Assembly (NCBI GenBank): GCA_965207755.1
Contig: OZ242297.1
Span: forward strand, 1,302,001-1,366,000
Length of the DNA: 64,000 nt
Reading direction: 5' to 3'
From: Aldehydirespirator sp028819505
GTDB taxonomy: Bacteria > Actinomycetota > Acidimicrobiia > Acidimicrobiales > Aldehydirespiratoraceae
Shown here in pieces: positions 32,718-41,096 of this stretch (the first letter of the stretch is position 1; each line of letters begins with the position of its first letter). Below the pieces are notes generated by a model, which did not search any database, was not told where the DNA came from, and saw nothing but the letters and a program-made list of their open reading frames with translations. The position numbers and the translations under genes were made by a program.

Positions 32718-34588
32718 CGCCCCCCGGGCGGCGCTTCGATGCCTCGGCGCGGCATCCGAGCCGCTGGGGCTCGACCGGCTCGGCCCGGCCCACGGCCACC
32801 CTGCCGCTCGTCACCCGCGCCAGGGTGGCAGCCGCCCTGGCAGCGCTGGCGCTCGCCGTGGGAGGGCTCGTCTACCGCATAGTCGACGTGCAGGCCACTC
32901 CCGATCCGCGGGTCCTGGAGGAAGTGTCGAACCCCCTCGACGAGATCGTCGTGCCCGCGCCCCGGGGGACGGTGTTCGATCGCAACGGACGGGCCATCGC
33001 CATGTCGCTTCCGGCGGCCACCGTGGTCTCCGACCCCCGCATCGTCTCGGACCCCCAGCAGGCCGCCGCCGACCTGGCCGAGGTGACCGGAATCGAGGCG
33101 GGAGCGCTGATCGAGAGACTGCAGGGCGACGGCGCCTTCCGCTATGTGGCCCGCCAAGTCGATGCAGAGGTGGGCGAACAGGTCGGCGATCTCGGGATCG
33201 AGGGCGTCAGGGTCATCTCCGAGCCCCGGCGCGAGCATCCCAACGGCGGCTGCTCCGCGCTGGCCGCGGTCGGCCGGGTCAACATCGACCACGCGGGCAT
33301 GAGCGGCATCGAGGAGACCTACGACGAGCACCTGTCGGGCACCCCGGGCCGGGTGATGAAGGAGGTCGGCGCGGACGGCACCACCATCCCGGGGGGTCTC
33401 CACGAGGTGACCGCGCCGGCCGAGGGGCGCGATATCACCGTCACCCTCGACCGCAACGTCCAGTACCGGACCGAGTCGATGCTCATCGAGGCCGTCGCCG
33501 ACGCCGGGGCGTCGTCAGGAGTGGCCCTGGTCTCGCTGCCGGCCACCGGCGAGATCGTGGCCATGGCCAATGTGGCCAGGGGCGCCGACGGCATCGTCGA
33601 CTGCACGCGGCACAACCTGGCCGCCACGTGGGGCTACGAGCCCGGCTCGGTCTTCAAGCCGGTGACCGCGGCCGCGGCGCTGTCGAGCGGGGCGGCAGCC
33701 GAGCATGCGACGATCGAGGTGCCGTCGTACCTGACCGTCTGGGAGCATCGCTTCGAGGACACTCCCACCCATCCCGACGTGGAGTGGACGCCGACAGAGA
33801 TAGTCACCCGGTCGTCCAACATCGGCACCATCAAGATGGCGCTGCGGACCGGCGAGGAGCGGATGTACCAGACCATGCGCTCCTTCGGATTCGGGTCCCG
33901 CACGGCCCTCGACTTCAAGGGTGAGTCCAAGGGGATCCTGCCCCCGCTGAGAGAGTGGAGCGGCCTCAGCCTTCCCAACATGGCCATCGGCCAGGGCCTG
34001 GCCGTGACCCCGCTGCAGATACTCCAAGCCTACAACACCATCGCCAACAACGGAGTGCTGGTGCCGCTGAAGCTGATCGTCGACGACGCCGGAGCAGGCC
34101 GGGCGCCGACGACGGCGCCGGTGCGGGTCCTCAACGGAGGGGTGGCGGCGACCCTGATGAGGATGCTGACCTCGGTCGTCGAAGTGGGTACCGGTCAGCA
34201 GGCCGGGGTGGAAGGCTTCTCCATGGCCGGCAAGACCGGCACGGCCTGGCAGCCCTGCGACATCGGGTACGAGTGCGTCAACGAGAGGAACGAGTTGATC
34301 GGCCGCCATCACACCGCCACCTTCGCGGGGATCGTGAGCAACGATGACGGTCCGGCGCTGGTAGTGCTGGTGGTCATCGACCAGCCGAAGGGCGAACGCA
34401 TCTCGGGAGGCAGGCTGGCCGCGCCGGCGGTGAGCCGGATCGCCGGGTACGCCCTGCGCCAGCTGCGGGTCCCCGCTGAGTCGAGCACCGCCGACGGCGA
34501 GCGCCGCCGGGCGGATCCGGCTCCAGTGCCCCCGCCAACGACGACGCTCGCCGACCAGTCGCCGGATTCCGGCGAGTCGCAGACATGA
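32714..34588 (+). CDS. ftsI: Septal peptidoglycan transpeptidase FtsI (PBP3)
   Basis: Class B penicillin-binding protein that cross-links peptidoglycan at the septum. One membrane helix (ARVAAALAALALAVGGLVY), PBP dimerisation domain (APRGTVFDRNGRAIAMSLPA), then the transpeptidase: YEPGSVFKPVTAAAAL with catalytic Ser in SVFK (about residue 311), SSN in VTRSSNIGTIKMAL (about 374) and KTGTA in MAGKTGTAWQ (about 510). Length 624 is typical. The start overlaps ftsL by 4 nt. The Pro/Thr tail (PPPTTTLADQSPDSG) ends at the relay of mini-ORFs. Confidence 0.96.
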   Translation: MTPPGRRFDASARHPSRWGSTGSARPTATLPLVTRARVAAALAALALAVGGLVYRIVDVQATPDPRVLEEVSNPLDEIVVPAPRGTVFDRNGRAIAMSLPAATVVSDPRIVSDPQQAAADLAEVTGIEAGALIERLQGDGAFRYVARQVDAEVGEQVGDLGIEGVRVISEPRREHPNGGCSALAAVGRVNIDHAGMSGIEETYDEHLSGTPGRVMKEVGADGTTIPGGLHEVTAPAEGRDITVTLDRNVQYRTESMLIEAVADAGASSGVALVSLPATGEIVAMANVARGADGIVDCTRHNLAATWGYEPGSVFKPVTAAAALSSGAAAEHATIEVPSYLTVWEHRFEDTPTHPDVEWTPTEIVTRSSNIGTIKMALRTGEERMYQTMRSFGFGSRTALDFKGESKGILPPLREWSGLSLPNMAIGQGLAVTPLQILQAYNTIANNGVLVPLKLIVDDAGAGRAPTTAPVRVLNGGVAATLMRMLTSVVEVGTGQQAGVEGFSMAGKTGTAWQPCDIGYECVNERNELIGRHHTATFAGIVSNDDGPALVVLVVIDQPKGERISGGRLAAPAVSRIAGYALRQLRVPAESSTADGERRRADPAPVPPPTTTLADQSPDSGESQT

Positions 34589-34729
34589 CCGGCGCGGCGG
34601 CGGCATCTGCCGGCGGGGCGTGCGCGTGACCGGCGGGGCGCAGACATGATCGGCGGGCGACGGTGTGACCGGCACGGCGGCGGCATCTGCCGGCGGGGCG
34701 TGCGCGTGACCGGCGGGACGGCGGCGTGA
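34585..34729 (+). repeat. Chain of three mini-ORFs joined by RTGA overlaps between ftsI and murE
   Basis: ATG 34585 overlaps the ftsI stop and reads MTGAAAASAGGACA, stop. GTG 34626 overlaps that stop and reads MTGGAQT, stop. ATG 34646 overlaps in turn and reads 27 codons starting MIGGRR and ending TGGTAA, stopping on the GTGA of murE (34726). The DNA consists of roughly 40-bp repeats: GCATCTGCCGGCGGGGCGTG occurs at 34603 and 34683, and GTGACCGGC at 34626, 34665 and 34706. Every other junction from murE to ftsQ is one plain 4-nt overlap. Confidence 0.92.
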
Positions 34730-36183
34730 CCAGCCTCGGCGAGCTGGCGCGGTCTCTGCCGGCCGACCTGCTCCCGCCCGGCGGCGCCGGGGGCTCGCAG
34801 GACGTCGCCGGCGCGGCGTCGGTACGGGTCGGCGACGTGGAGCACGACAGCCGGCGTGTCACCGGAGGCGCCCTGTTCGCGTGCATCCCGGGCGCGGCCT
34901 GCGACGGGCACCGCTTCGCGGCCGGTGCGGTCGCCGCCGGGGCGGCCGCGCTGCTGGTGGAGCGGCCGGTGCCGGCGAAGGTGCCGTGCCTGCTCGTGGA
35001 GTCGGTCCGCCGGGCGGTGGGACCGGCGGCGGCGGCGGTGCACGGGCATCCCTGGAGGCGCCTCGGCCTGGCCGGAGTCACCGGCACCAACGGCAAGACC
35101 ACGACGGTCCGGCTGGCCGCAGGACTGCTGCGGGCAGCAGGCCTGGACGCGGTCGAGATCGGCACCCTGACCGGCACGCTGACCACTCCCGAGGCCACCG
35201 ACCTGCAGCGAATCCTGTTCGAGTCGGCGGACCGCGGCGCGAGCGCCGCAGTCGTCGAAGTCTCCTCTCACGGCCTGGCCCAGCACCGGGTGGACGGATG
35301 CCGGTTCGGTGTGGCCGCGTTCACCAACCTCGGCCACGACCACCTCGACTATCACGGCTCCATGGACGGCTACTTCCGGGCCAAGGCCCGGCTGTTCACC
35401 GGCGAACTGGCCGAGAGCGCCGTAGTGGACGTCACCGGCCCGTGGGGGCGCCGGCTGGTCGAGGCGGTCCCACCGGGGATGCCGCTGGTGACGGTGGACC
35501 AGCGCGACATCGACGTCCTCGAGGCCGACGCCCGCTCCAGCGTGTTCCGCTGGCGCGACCAGGTCGTGACCCTGCCCCTGGCGGGGGCCTTCAACCGGGC
35601 CAACGCCGTGCTCGCGGCCGAGATCGCACTGTTGCTCGGCCTCAGCCCGGACGCGGCAGCGGCGGGTCTGGCCGGAGCGGCGCCGGTCGAGGGGCGGTTC
35701 GAGCCGGTAGACGCCGGACAGGACTTCGCGGTGATAGTGGACTACGCCCATACCCCCGACGGTCTCGGTGCGGTGCTGCATGCGGCCCGGAGCCTCACCG
35801 GCGGGCGTCTCACCGTGGTGTTCGGCGCGGGCGGCGACAGGGACCGCGCCAAGCGGCCGGAAATGGGCGCAACCGCCGAGAGACTGGCCGACAGGGTGAT
35901 CGTCACGAGCGACAACCCGCGCTCCGAGGACCCGCAACAGATCATCGACGACATCATCGAAGGCATGGCCCGCGCCCCCGACATGAGCGACCCGGACCGC
36001 CGCAAGGCCCTGCGCCACGCCGTGGCCACGGCCCGGCGGGGCGATGCGGTGGTCATCGCCGGCAAGGGCCACGAGCGCAGCCAGATCATCGGGGGCCGCG
36101 CGCTCGCCTTCCGCGACCGGGACGTTGCGCGCGAGGAGATCGAGCGTCTGGCGGCCCGCCGCCCGGTGGAGGCCGAGCCGTGA
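34726..36183 (+). CDS. murE: UDP-MurNAc-tripeptide synthetase, meso-DAP type
   Basis: Adds the third peptide residue to UDP-MurNAc-dipeptide in the cytosol. ATP loop GVTGTNGKTTTVRLAAGLL (about residues 117-135), FTNLGHDHLDYHGSMDGYF (about 203-221), central Lys region KARLF, and VDYAHTPDGL. The DNPR motif in VTSDNPRSEDP (about 401-411) selects meso-diaminopimelate. GKGHERSQ is near the end. Length 485 is normal. GTG 34726 is set by the overlap with the last relay ORF. Normally murF would follow; here mraY does. Confidence 0.96.
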   Translation: MTSLGELARSLPADLLPPGGAGGSQDVAGAASVRVGDVEHDSRRVTGGALFACIPGAACDGHRFAAGAVAAGAAALLVERPVPAKVPCLLVESVRRAVGPAAAAVHGHPWRRLGLAGVTGTNGKTTTVRLAAGLLRAAGLDAVEIGTLTGTLTTPEATDLQRILFESADRGASAAVVEVSSHGLAQHRVDGCRFGVAAFTNLGHDHLDYHGSMDGYFRAKARLFTGELAESAVVDVTGPWGRRLVEAVPPGMPLVTVDQRDIDVLEADARSSVFRWRDQVVTLPLAGAFNRANAVLAAEIALLLGLSPDAAAAGLAGAAPVEGRFEPVDAGQDFAVIVDYAHTPDGLGAVLHAARSLTGGRLTVVFGAGGDRDRAKRPEMGATAERLADRVIVTSDNPRSEDPQQIIDDIIEGMARAPDMSDPDRRKALRHAVATARRGDAVVIAGKGHERSQIIGGRALAFRDRDVAREEIERLAARRPVEAEP

Positions 36184-37232
36184 TCCGGCTGCTGATCGCG
36201 GGCTGCATCGCCATGGTCGTCTCGCTGGTGGGCTGCTGGATCCTGATTCGCGTGCTGGTCCGTTACGGCATAGGCCAGCCCATCCGCGACGACGGCCCCT
36301 CCGAGCACCGGCTCAAGTCGGGCACCCCGACGATGGGCGGCATCGCCGTCGTGTTCGCGGCCACAGCCGGGTACGTCATCAGCGACGTGTTCGGCGGCAT
36401 CTACACCCGGACCGGCATCATCGTGATGGCCACCATCGTCGCCGGCAGCATCGTCGGCCTGCTCGACGACTGGATCAAGGTCGTCGCGGCCCGCAACCTC
36501 GGGCTCAACAAGAAGACCAAGATCATCGGGCTGCTAGTCGTCGGGATCGGCTTCGCATGGGCCATGACCGAGTTCACGTCGGCCCACACCACGCTCTCCT
36601 TCACCCGCTTCGACAGTCCCGGCCTCGAACTGGGGAGGCTGGGCTGGTCGGTATGGGCCGTCCTCCTGATCATCGCGACCACCAACGCGGTGAACCTGAC
36701 CGACGGGCTCGACGGCCTGGCCGCGGGCGCCAGCGGGGTCGGCTACGGGGCGTTCATGTTCATCGGCTTCTGGCAGTTCGACCACTACGACGACTACCAG
36801 GTGGCCCACGCCTTGGACCTCGCTGTGGTGAGCGCGGCAATGGTGGGCGCCATCATCGGGTTCCTGTGGTGGAACGCCGCGCCGGCGCGGATCTTCATGG
36901 GCGACACCGGCTCGCTGGGGCTGGGCAGCGGCCTGGCCGCCCTGGCCGTGGCCACCAACACCCAGCTGCTGCTCCCCATCATCGGCGGGCTGTTCGTCAT
37001 CGAGACCCTGTCGGTGATACTGCAGATCACCTCGTTCAGGTGGTTCGGACGGCGCCTCTTCCGCATGGCGCCGCTGCACCACCACTTCGAGTTGCAGGGC
37101 TGGCCCGAGCCGACCGTCATCGTGCGCCTGTGGATCCTGTCGGGCCTGTGTACCGGCCTCGGACTCGGGCTGTTCTACGGCGACGCCGTCAACACCGGCA
37201 TAGTCGACTCCATCTCGAGGCTCACACCATGA
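36180..37232 (+). CDS. mraY: Phospho-MurNAc-pentapeptide transferase
   Basis: Integral membrane enzyme that makes lipid I from UDP-MurNAc-pentapeptide and undecaprenyl phosphate. Ten hydrophobic segments; SGTPTMGGIAVVFAATAGY (about residues 43-61), the Asp pair in GLLDDWIKV (about 95-103), NAVNLTDGLDGLAAG (about 165-179) and GDTGSLGLGSGLAALAV, followed by RMAPLHHHFELQGW, are the defining motifs. Length 350 is normal. Overlaps murE by 4 nt at GTG 36180. Confidence 0.97.
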   Translation: MIRLLIAGCIAMVVSLVGCWILIRVLVRYGIGQPIRDDGPSEHRLKSGTPTMGGIAVVFAATAGYVISDVFGGIYTRTGIIVMATIVAGSIVGLLDDWIKVVAARNLGLNKKTKIIGLLVVGIGFAWAMTEFTSAHTTLSFTRFDSPGLELGRLGWSVWAVLLIIATTNAVNLTDGLDGLAAGASGVGYGAFMFIGFWQFDHYDDYQVAHALDLAVVSAAMVGAIIGFLWWNAAPARIFMGDTGSLGLGSGLAALAVATNTQLLLPIIGGLFVIETLSVILQITSFRWFGRRLFRMAPLHHHFELQGWPEPTVIVRLWILSGLCTGLGLGLFYGDAVNTGIVDSISRLTP

Positions 37233-38614
37233 GGCCGCCCGGAGGCCGGCGGGCCGCGGCCGGCGACCCGTTCGAGGTGCCGGCGGCGCTGCTGCTGGCC
37301 GGGTTCGGCGCGGCCAACCGGGCGGTGGCCCGGGCCCTGGCGGCGCGCGGCCGCGACCTCGCCGTCTTCGACGACCGTGGAGGCCCCGATGCGATGGCGG
37401 CCGCCGCGTCTCTCGGGCTGGACCTCGAGGTGGCCCCCGACCGGCGGCGCCTGGAGGAGATGGTCCGCTCGGTGGGCGCGGTGATCCCCACGCCGGGCAT
37501 GCCCGAGCACCATCCGGTCCTGGCGGCCGCCAGGAGCCGCGGCGTGCCCACCGCCAGCGAGTTGGACCTGGCCGGCGCGTGGGACTCCCGGCCCGTCGCG
37601 GCGGTCACCGGAACCAGCGGCAAGACCACGGTCACCGAGATGGTCGTGGCCGCGCTGCAGCGTTCGGGCGTGGGCGCGGTGGCGGCCGGCAACAACGATC
37701 TGCCGCTGGTGAGCGCCGTCGAGCGAACCGACGTCGACGTGTTCGTGGTCGAGGCCTCGTCGTTCCGTCTCAGCCACAGCCGCCGCTTCGAGGCGGACGC
37801 CGCCTGCTGGCTCAATTTCGCGCCCGACCATCTCGACGTGCACGCCGGCGTCGCGTCGTACGAGGCGGCCAAGGCCCGGCTGTGGCAGTGCCTGCCTCCC
37901 GGCGGGACCGCGGTCGCCAACCGGCGGGACGCCACCGTCATGAGCCGCCTGCGGGACGACCGGGCCGCATCGACGTTCGCCGGCGAGGGCCGGGCGGACT
38001 GGTGGTGCGACGCCGGTGTGCTGACCGGGCCGGGCGGCCCGATCGTGGGCGTCGGCGAGTTGCGCCGGTCCATGCCCCATGACATCGCCAATGCGCTCGC
38101 CGCGGCGGCCACCGCCACGCTGGTGGGCGCCACCGCCGACGGAGTGGCCGAGGCGCTGCGCGCCTACGAGCCGGGCGCCCACCGCGTGCAGCGGGTCGCC
38201 ACCATCGACGGCGTGACGTTCTACGACGACTCCAAGGCCACGACTCCCCACGCCACCGTCGCGGCTCTGCGCTCCTTCGAGGCGGCCGTGCTCATCGCCG
38301 GCGGCCGCAACAAGGGCCTCGACCTTCATCCGCTGCGCGACGCGGCCGACCGGGTGAGCTGCGTGGTGGCCTTCGGCGAGGCTGCCGGCGAGGTGGCCGA
38401 GGTCTTCGCGGCCGACCGGCCGGTGTTGATGGCCCGGGACATGACCGAGGCCGTGGCGCTCGCCGCGGCCGCGGCCGGGCCGGGCGCGGCCGTGCTCCTG
38501 TCGCCTGCCTGCGCCTCCTTCGACGGCTACCCCGGCTACGCGGCGCGGGGCGAGGACTTCGCCCGCGCCGTGAACGCCAGGGCCCGGCCGGCCCGGGAGG
38601 GGGCGTCGGAGTGA
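37229..38614 (+). CDS. murD: UDP-MurNAc-alanine--D-glutamate ligase
   Basis: Adds D-Glu to UDP-MurNAc-L-Ala. Rossmann-like start LLAGFGAANRAVARALAARG, IPTPGMPEHHPVLAAAR, ATP loop AVTGTSGKTTVTEMVVAAL (about residues 119-137), LNFAPDHLDVHAGVASYEAA, PGAHRVQRVATIDGVTFYDD and SKATTPHATVAAL, then IAGGRNKGLDLHPL. Length 461 fits. Start ATG 37229 overlaps mraY by 4 nt; the first 20 residues are basic and not conserved. Confidence 0.95.
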   Translation: MRPPGGRRAAAGDPFEVPAALLLAGFGAANRAVARALAARGRDLAVFDDRGGPDAMAAAASLGLDLEVAPDRRRLEEMVRSVGAVIPTPGMPEHHPVLAAARSRGVPTASELDLAGAWDSRPVAAVTGTSGKTTVTEMVVAALQRSGVGAVAAGNNDLPLVSAVERTDVDVFVVEASSFRLSHSRRFEADAACWLNFAPDHLDVHAGVASYEAAKARLWQCLPPGGTAVANRRDATVMSRLRDDRAASTFAGEGRADWWCDAGVLTGPGGPIVGVGELRRSMPHDIANALAAAATATLVGATADGVAEALRAYEPGAHRVQRVATIDGVTFYDDSKATTPHATVAALRSFEAAVLIAGGRNKGLDLHPLRDAADRVSCVVAFGEAAGEVAEVFAADRPVLMARDMTEAVALAAAAAGPGAAVLLSPACASFDGYPGYAARGEDFARAVNARARPAREGASE

Positions 38615-39813
38615 TCGTGACCGAGCGCACCCGCGCCCGCCGGCGGGACCTCGTCGAGGCCCGGGCCCGTCACGCCAGCGCCCGGATCCCGCCCGACGGT
38701 CGCGGCCCCAAGCCGCCGATCGGCCGCCGCACCGGCCTGTTCCTCGTGCTGTTCCTGGCTTCAGCGTCCCTAGTGCTGCTGGGACTCGTGATGGCGCTGT
38801 CGGCCACCGCCGCGCCGAGCCTGTCGGGCACCGATTCGGCGTGGTCGCTGTTCAAGAGCCAGGCCACGTGGCTGGGCGTGGGAGTGCTGGCCCTGCTGGT
38901 GCTGCTTCGCATCGACTACCACCATTGGAAGCGGCTCGCGCCCGTGGGCCTCGGCGTGTCCGTCCTGCTGCTGGCGCTCACCGCCGTTCCCAGCATCGGT
39001 CTGAGCGCCAACGGCGCCCGGCGCTGGCTCGGAGCGGGCCCCGTGGTGTTCCAGCCTTCGGAGGTGGCCAAGATCGCCTTCGTGGTCTTCGTGGCCGACC
39101 TGCTGTCCCGGCCCGACCGGCACATGGAGGACACGCGGGCGACGCTGGCGCCCGTTCTGATGCTGACCGGCGGGATGGCCGGGCTGCTGATGCTGCAGCC
39201 CCACCTAGGCACAACCCTGTTGATCGCCGGGGTGGCCCTGACGATGCTGTACTTCGCCGGGGCCCGGCTCATCCACCTGGCGGCCGCCACCGTGGCGGGG
39301 GCGGGGCTGACGGCGATGCTCGTCGCCTACTCGCCCTGGCGCAGGGACCGCCTGCTCGGCTTCCTGGACCCCTGGGCCGACCCGTACGGCAACGGCTACC
39401 AGACGCTGAAGTCGCTGCACGCCATGGCCTCCGGCGGCGTCGACGGGCTGGGGCTCGGCGCGGGCCGAGCCAAGTGGGGCTTCCTGCCCTACGCCCACAC
39501 CGACTTCATTTTCGCGGTCATCGGCGAGGAGCTCGGGATGATCGGCGCCCTGTTCGTCGTGACCCTGTTCGCGGCGATCGCCGCCGCCGGCCTGGGTGTG
39601 GCACTGCGAGCCCCGGACCGGTTCGGAATGCTCCTGGCGGTGGGGGTCACGGCCTGGATACTGCTGCAGGCCGCGCTCAACATGGGCGCGGTGCTCGCCA
39701 TATTCCCCGTGGTGGGAATCACGCTGCCCCTGCTCTCCTTCGGCGGGACGTCGCTGGTGGCGACGCTGGCCGCGATGGGCGTGCTGCTCAACGTGGCGAG
39801 ACAGATCCGATGA
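38611..39813 (+). CDS. ftsW: Septal peptidoglycan glycosyltransferase FtsW (SEDS)
   Basis: Polymerises lipid II at the septum together with FtsI. About ten membrane helices after a 40-residue basic cytoplasmic N-terminus. SEDS landmarks: NGARRWLGAGPVVFQPSEVA (about residues 133-152) with the conserved Glu, LLMLQPHLGTTLLIAG (Asp/His region), YGNGYQTLKSLHAMASGG, KWGFLPYAHTDFIFAVIGEE with the conserved H-T-D-F-I, and GITLPLLSFGGTSLVATLAA. Length 400. Start GTG 38611 overlaps murD by 4 nt. Confidence 0.96.
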   Translation: MIVTERTRARRRDLVEARARHASARIPPDGRGPKPPIGRRTGLFLVLFLASASLVLLGLVMALSATAAPSLSGTDSAWSLFKSQATWLGVGVLALLVLLRIDYHHWKRLAPVGLGVSVLLLALTAVPSIGLSANGARRWLGAGPVVFQPSEVAKIAFVVFVADLLSRPDRHMEDTRATLAPVLMLTGGMAGLLMLQPHLGTTLLIAGVALTMLYFAGARLIHLAAATVAGAGLTAMLVAYSPWRRDRLLGFLDPWADPYGNGYQTLKSLHAMASGGVDGLGLGAGRAKWGFLPYAHTDFIFAVIGEELGMIGALFVVTLFAAIAAAGLGVALRAPDRFGMLLAVGVTAWILLQAALNMGAVLAIFPVVGITLPLLSFGGTSLVATLAAMGVLLNVARQIR

Positions 39814-41096
39814 GCCGGACTCGGTCCGGCTCGGGCATCCGGCGCCGCATCGGGACCCGGCCACGTCTGGGAGCGCGGCTGCGTCCAGGGACCCGGTCCA
39901 GCGGGGCCCGAGGCGGCACACAGCCGCCTGAGGCAGCCTCACCCACGCCTACTTGGGCTCTCATTGCCGGCGGCGGCACGGCGGGCCACGTTCTGCCGGG
40001 CATCTGCATCGCCCGGGAGATCACTGGCCGGGGCGCCCCGAAGCACGCCGTGCACTTCGTGGGCAGCGTCCGCGGCGTGGGGACGCGGCTGGTCGCCGAG
40101 GCCGGGTTCGCTCTCACCGCGCTGCCCGGACGGGGGCTGCGGCGCGGCATCTCCCCCTCGAGTCTGGCCGCCAACGCGACCGCCGCCGCCGAACTCGCCC
40201 GGGCCTCCGTCCAGGCGATTCGCGTGGTGAGGCGCCGCAAGCCCGCCGTCGTGGTGGGGCTGGGCGGCTACGCCTCGGTCGCGGTCGGCGTGGCGGCCGC
40301 CCTGATGCGCGTGCCTCTGGTGATCACCGAGCAGAACGCGGTGCCCGGCCTGGCCAACCGGCTGTTGAGCCGGCTGGCGGCCCATGCGGCCACGGCCTTC
40401 GAGGACACCGACCTGCCCCGAGCCGCCTGGACGGGCAATCCGGTGCGGGCGGAGGTGCTGGCAGCGGACCGTCCGGCAGGGCGACCCGCGGCGCGGGCCG
40501 CCCTGGGCGTCGACGAGGAGTGCCCGATGGTGGCGGTCTTCGGAGGCTCGCTCGGGGCACGCACGATCAACGAGGCGGTCGCCGGGGCGCTCGACCTCTG
40601 GCGGGACAGAGGTGATCTCCATATACGCCACATCGCGGGGCGCCGCTACTACGAGGACCTGTCGGGCCGCACGCCTGCGGCGCCGGCGCGGGCCGTCCAC
40701 TACGACCTGGTCGCCTACGAGGACGACATGGCGACGGTGTATGCGGCCGCCGACCTGGTCGTGAGCCGGGCGGGAGCCACCACTGTCGCCGAACTGGCCG
40801 CGGTGGGAATGCCGTCCGTGCTGGTGCCCCTGCCGGGCGCGCCCGGCGACCACCAGACCGCCAACGCGCGGGGGCTCGAGGCCGCCGGCGGTGCTGTGCT
40901 GGTGGGCGACGGCGAACTCGACGCAGCCCGGCTGGTGGCCGAAGTCGACGCCCTGATCGAGGATCCGGGCCGCCTCGACTCGATGGCCCGCGCAGCCCGG
41001 TCTCTGGCCAGGCCGGGGGCGGCCGGCGCCGTGGTGGACCTGATGGAGAGCTGCGCGAGATTCCGGAGGCCGAGCGACCCGGAGGCCGCAGGATGA
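39810..41096 (+). CDS. murG: Lipid II synthase MurG
   Basis: GT28 enzyme that transfers GlcNAc to lipid I at the inner membrane face. WALIAGGGTAGHVLPGICIA (about residues 49-68) is the glycine-rich loop. VVGLGGYASVAVGVAAALMR, ITEQNAVPGLANRLL, VAVFGGSLGARTINEAV, VSRAGATTVAELAAVGMPSV and LPGAPGDHQTANA follow in order. The N-terminus has about 45 extra Arg-rich residues (RRRIGTRPRLGARLRPGTRS) without homology, rather repetitive at DNA level. ATG 39810 is set by the 4-nt overlap with ftsW. Length 428. Confidence 0.95.
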   Translation: MSRTRSGSGIRRRIGTRPRLGARLRPGTRSSGARGGTQPPEAASPTPTWALIAGGGTAGHVLPGICIAREITGRGAPKHAVHFVGSVRGVGTRLVAEAGFALTALPGRGLRRGISPSSLAANATAAAELARASVQAIRVVRRRKPAVVVGLGGYASVAVGVAAALMRVPLVITEQNAVPGLANRLLSRLAAHAATAFEDTDLPRAAWTGNPVRAEVLAADRPAGRPAARAALGVDEECPMVAVFGGSLGARTINEAVAGALDLWRDRGDLHIRHIAGRRYYEDLSGRTPAAPARAVHYDLVAYEDDMATVYAAADLVVSRAGATTVAELAAVGMPSVLVPLPGAPGDHQTANARGLEAAGGAVLVGDGELDAARLVAEVDALIEDPGRLDSMARAARSLARPGAAGAVVDLMESCARFRRPSDPEAAG

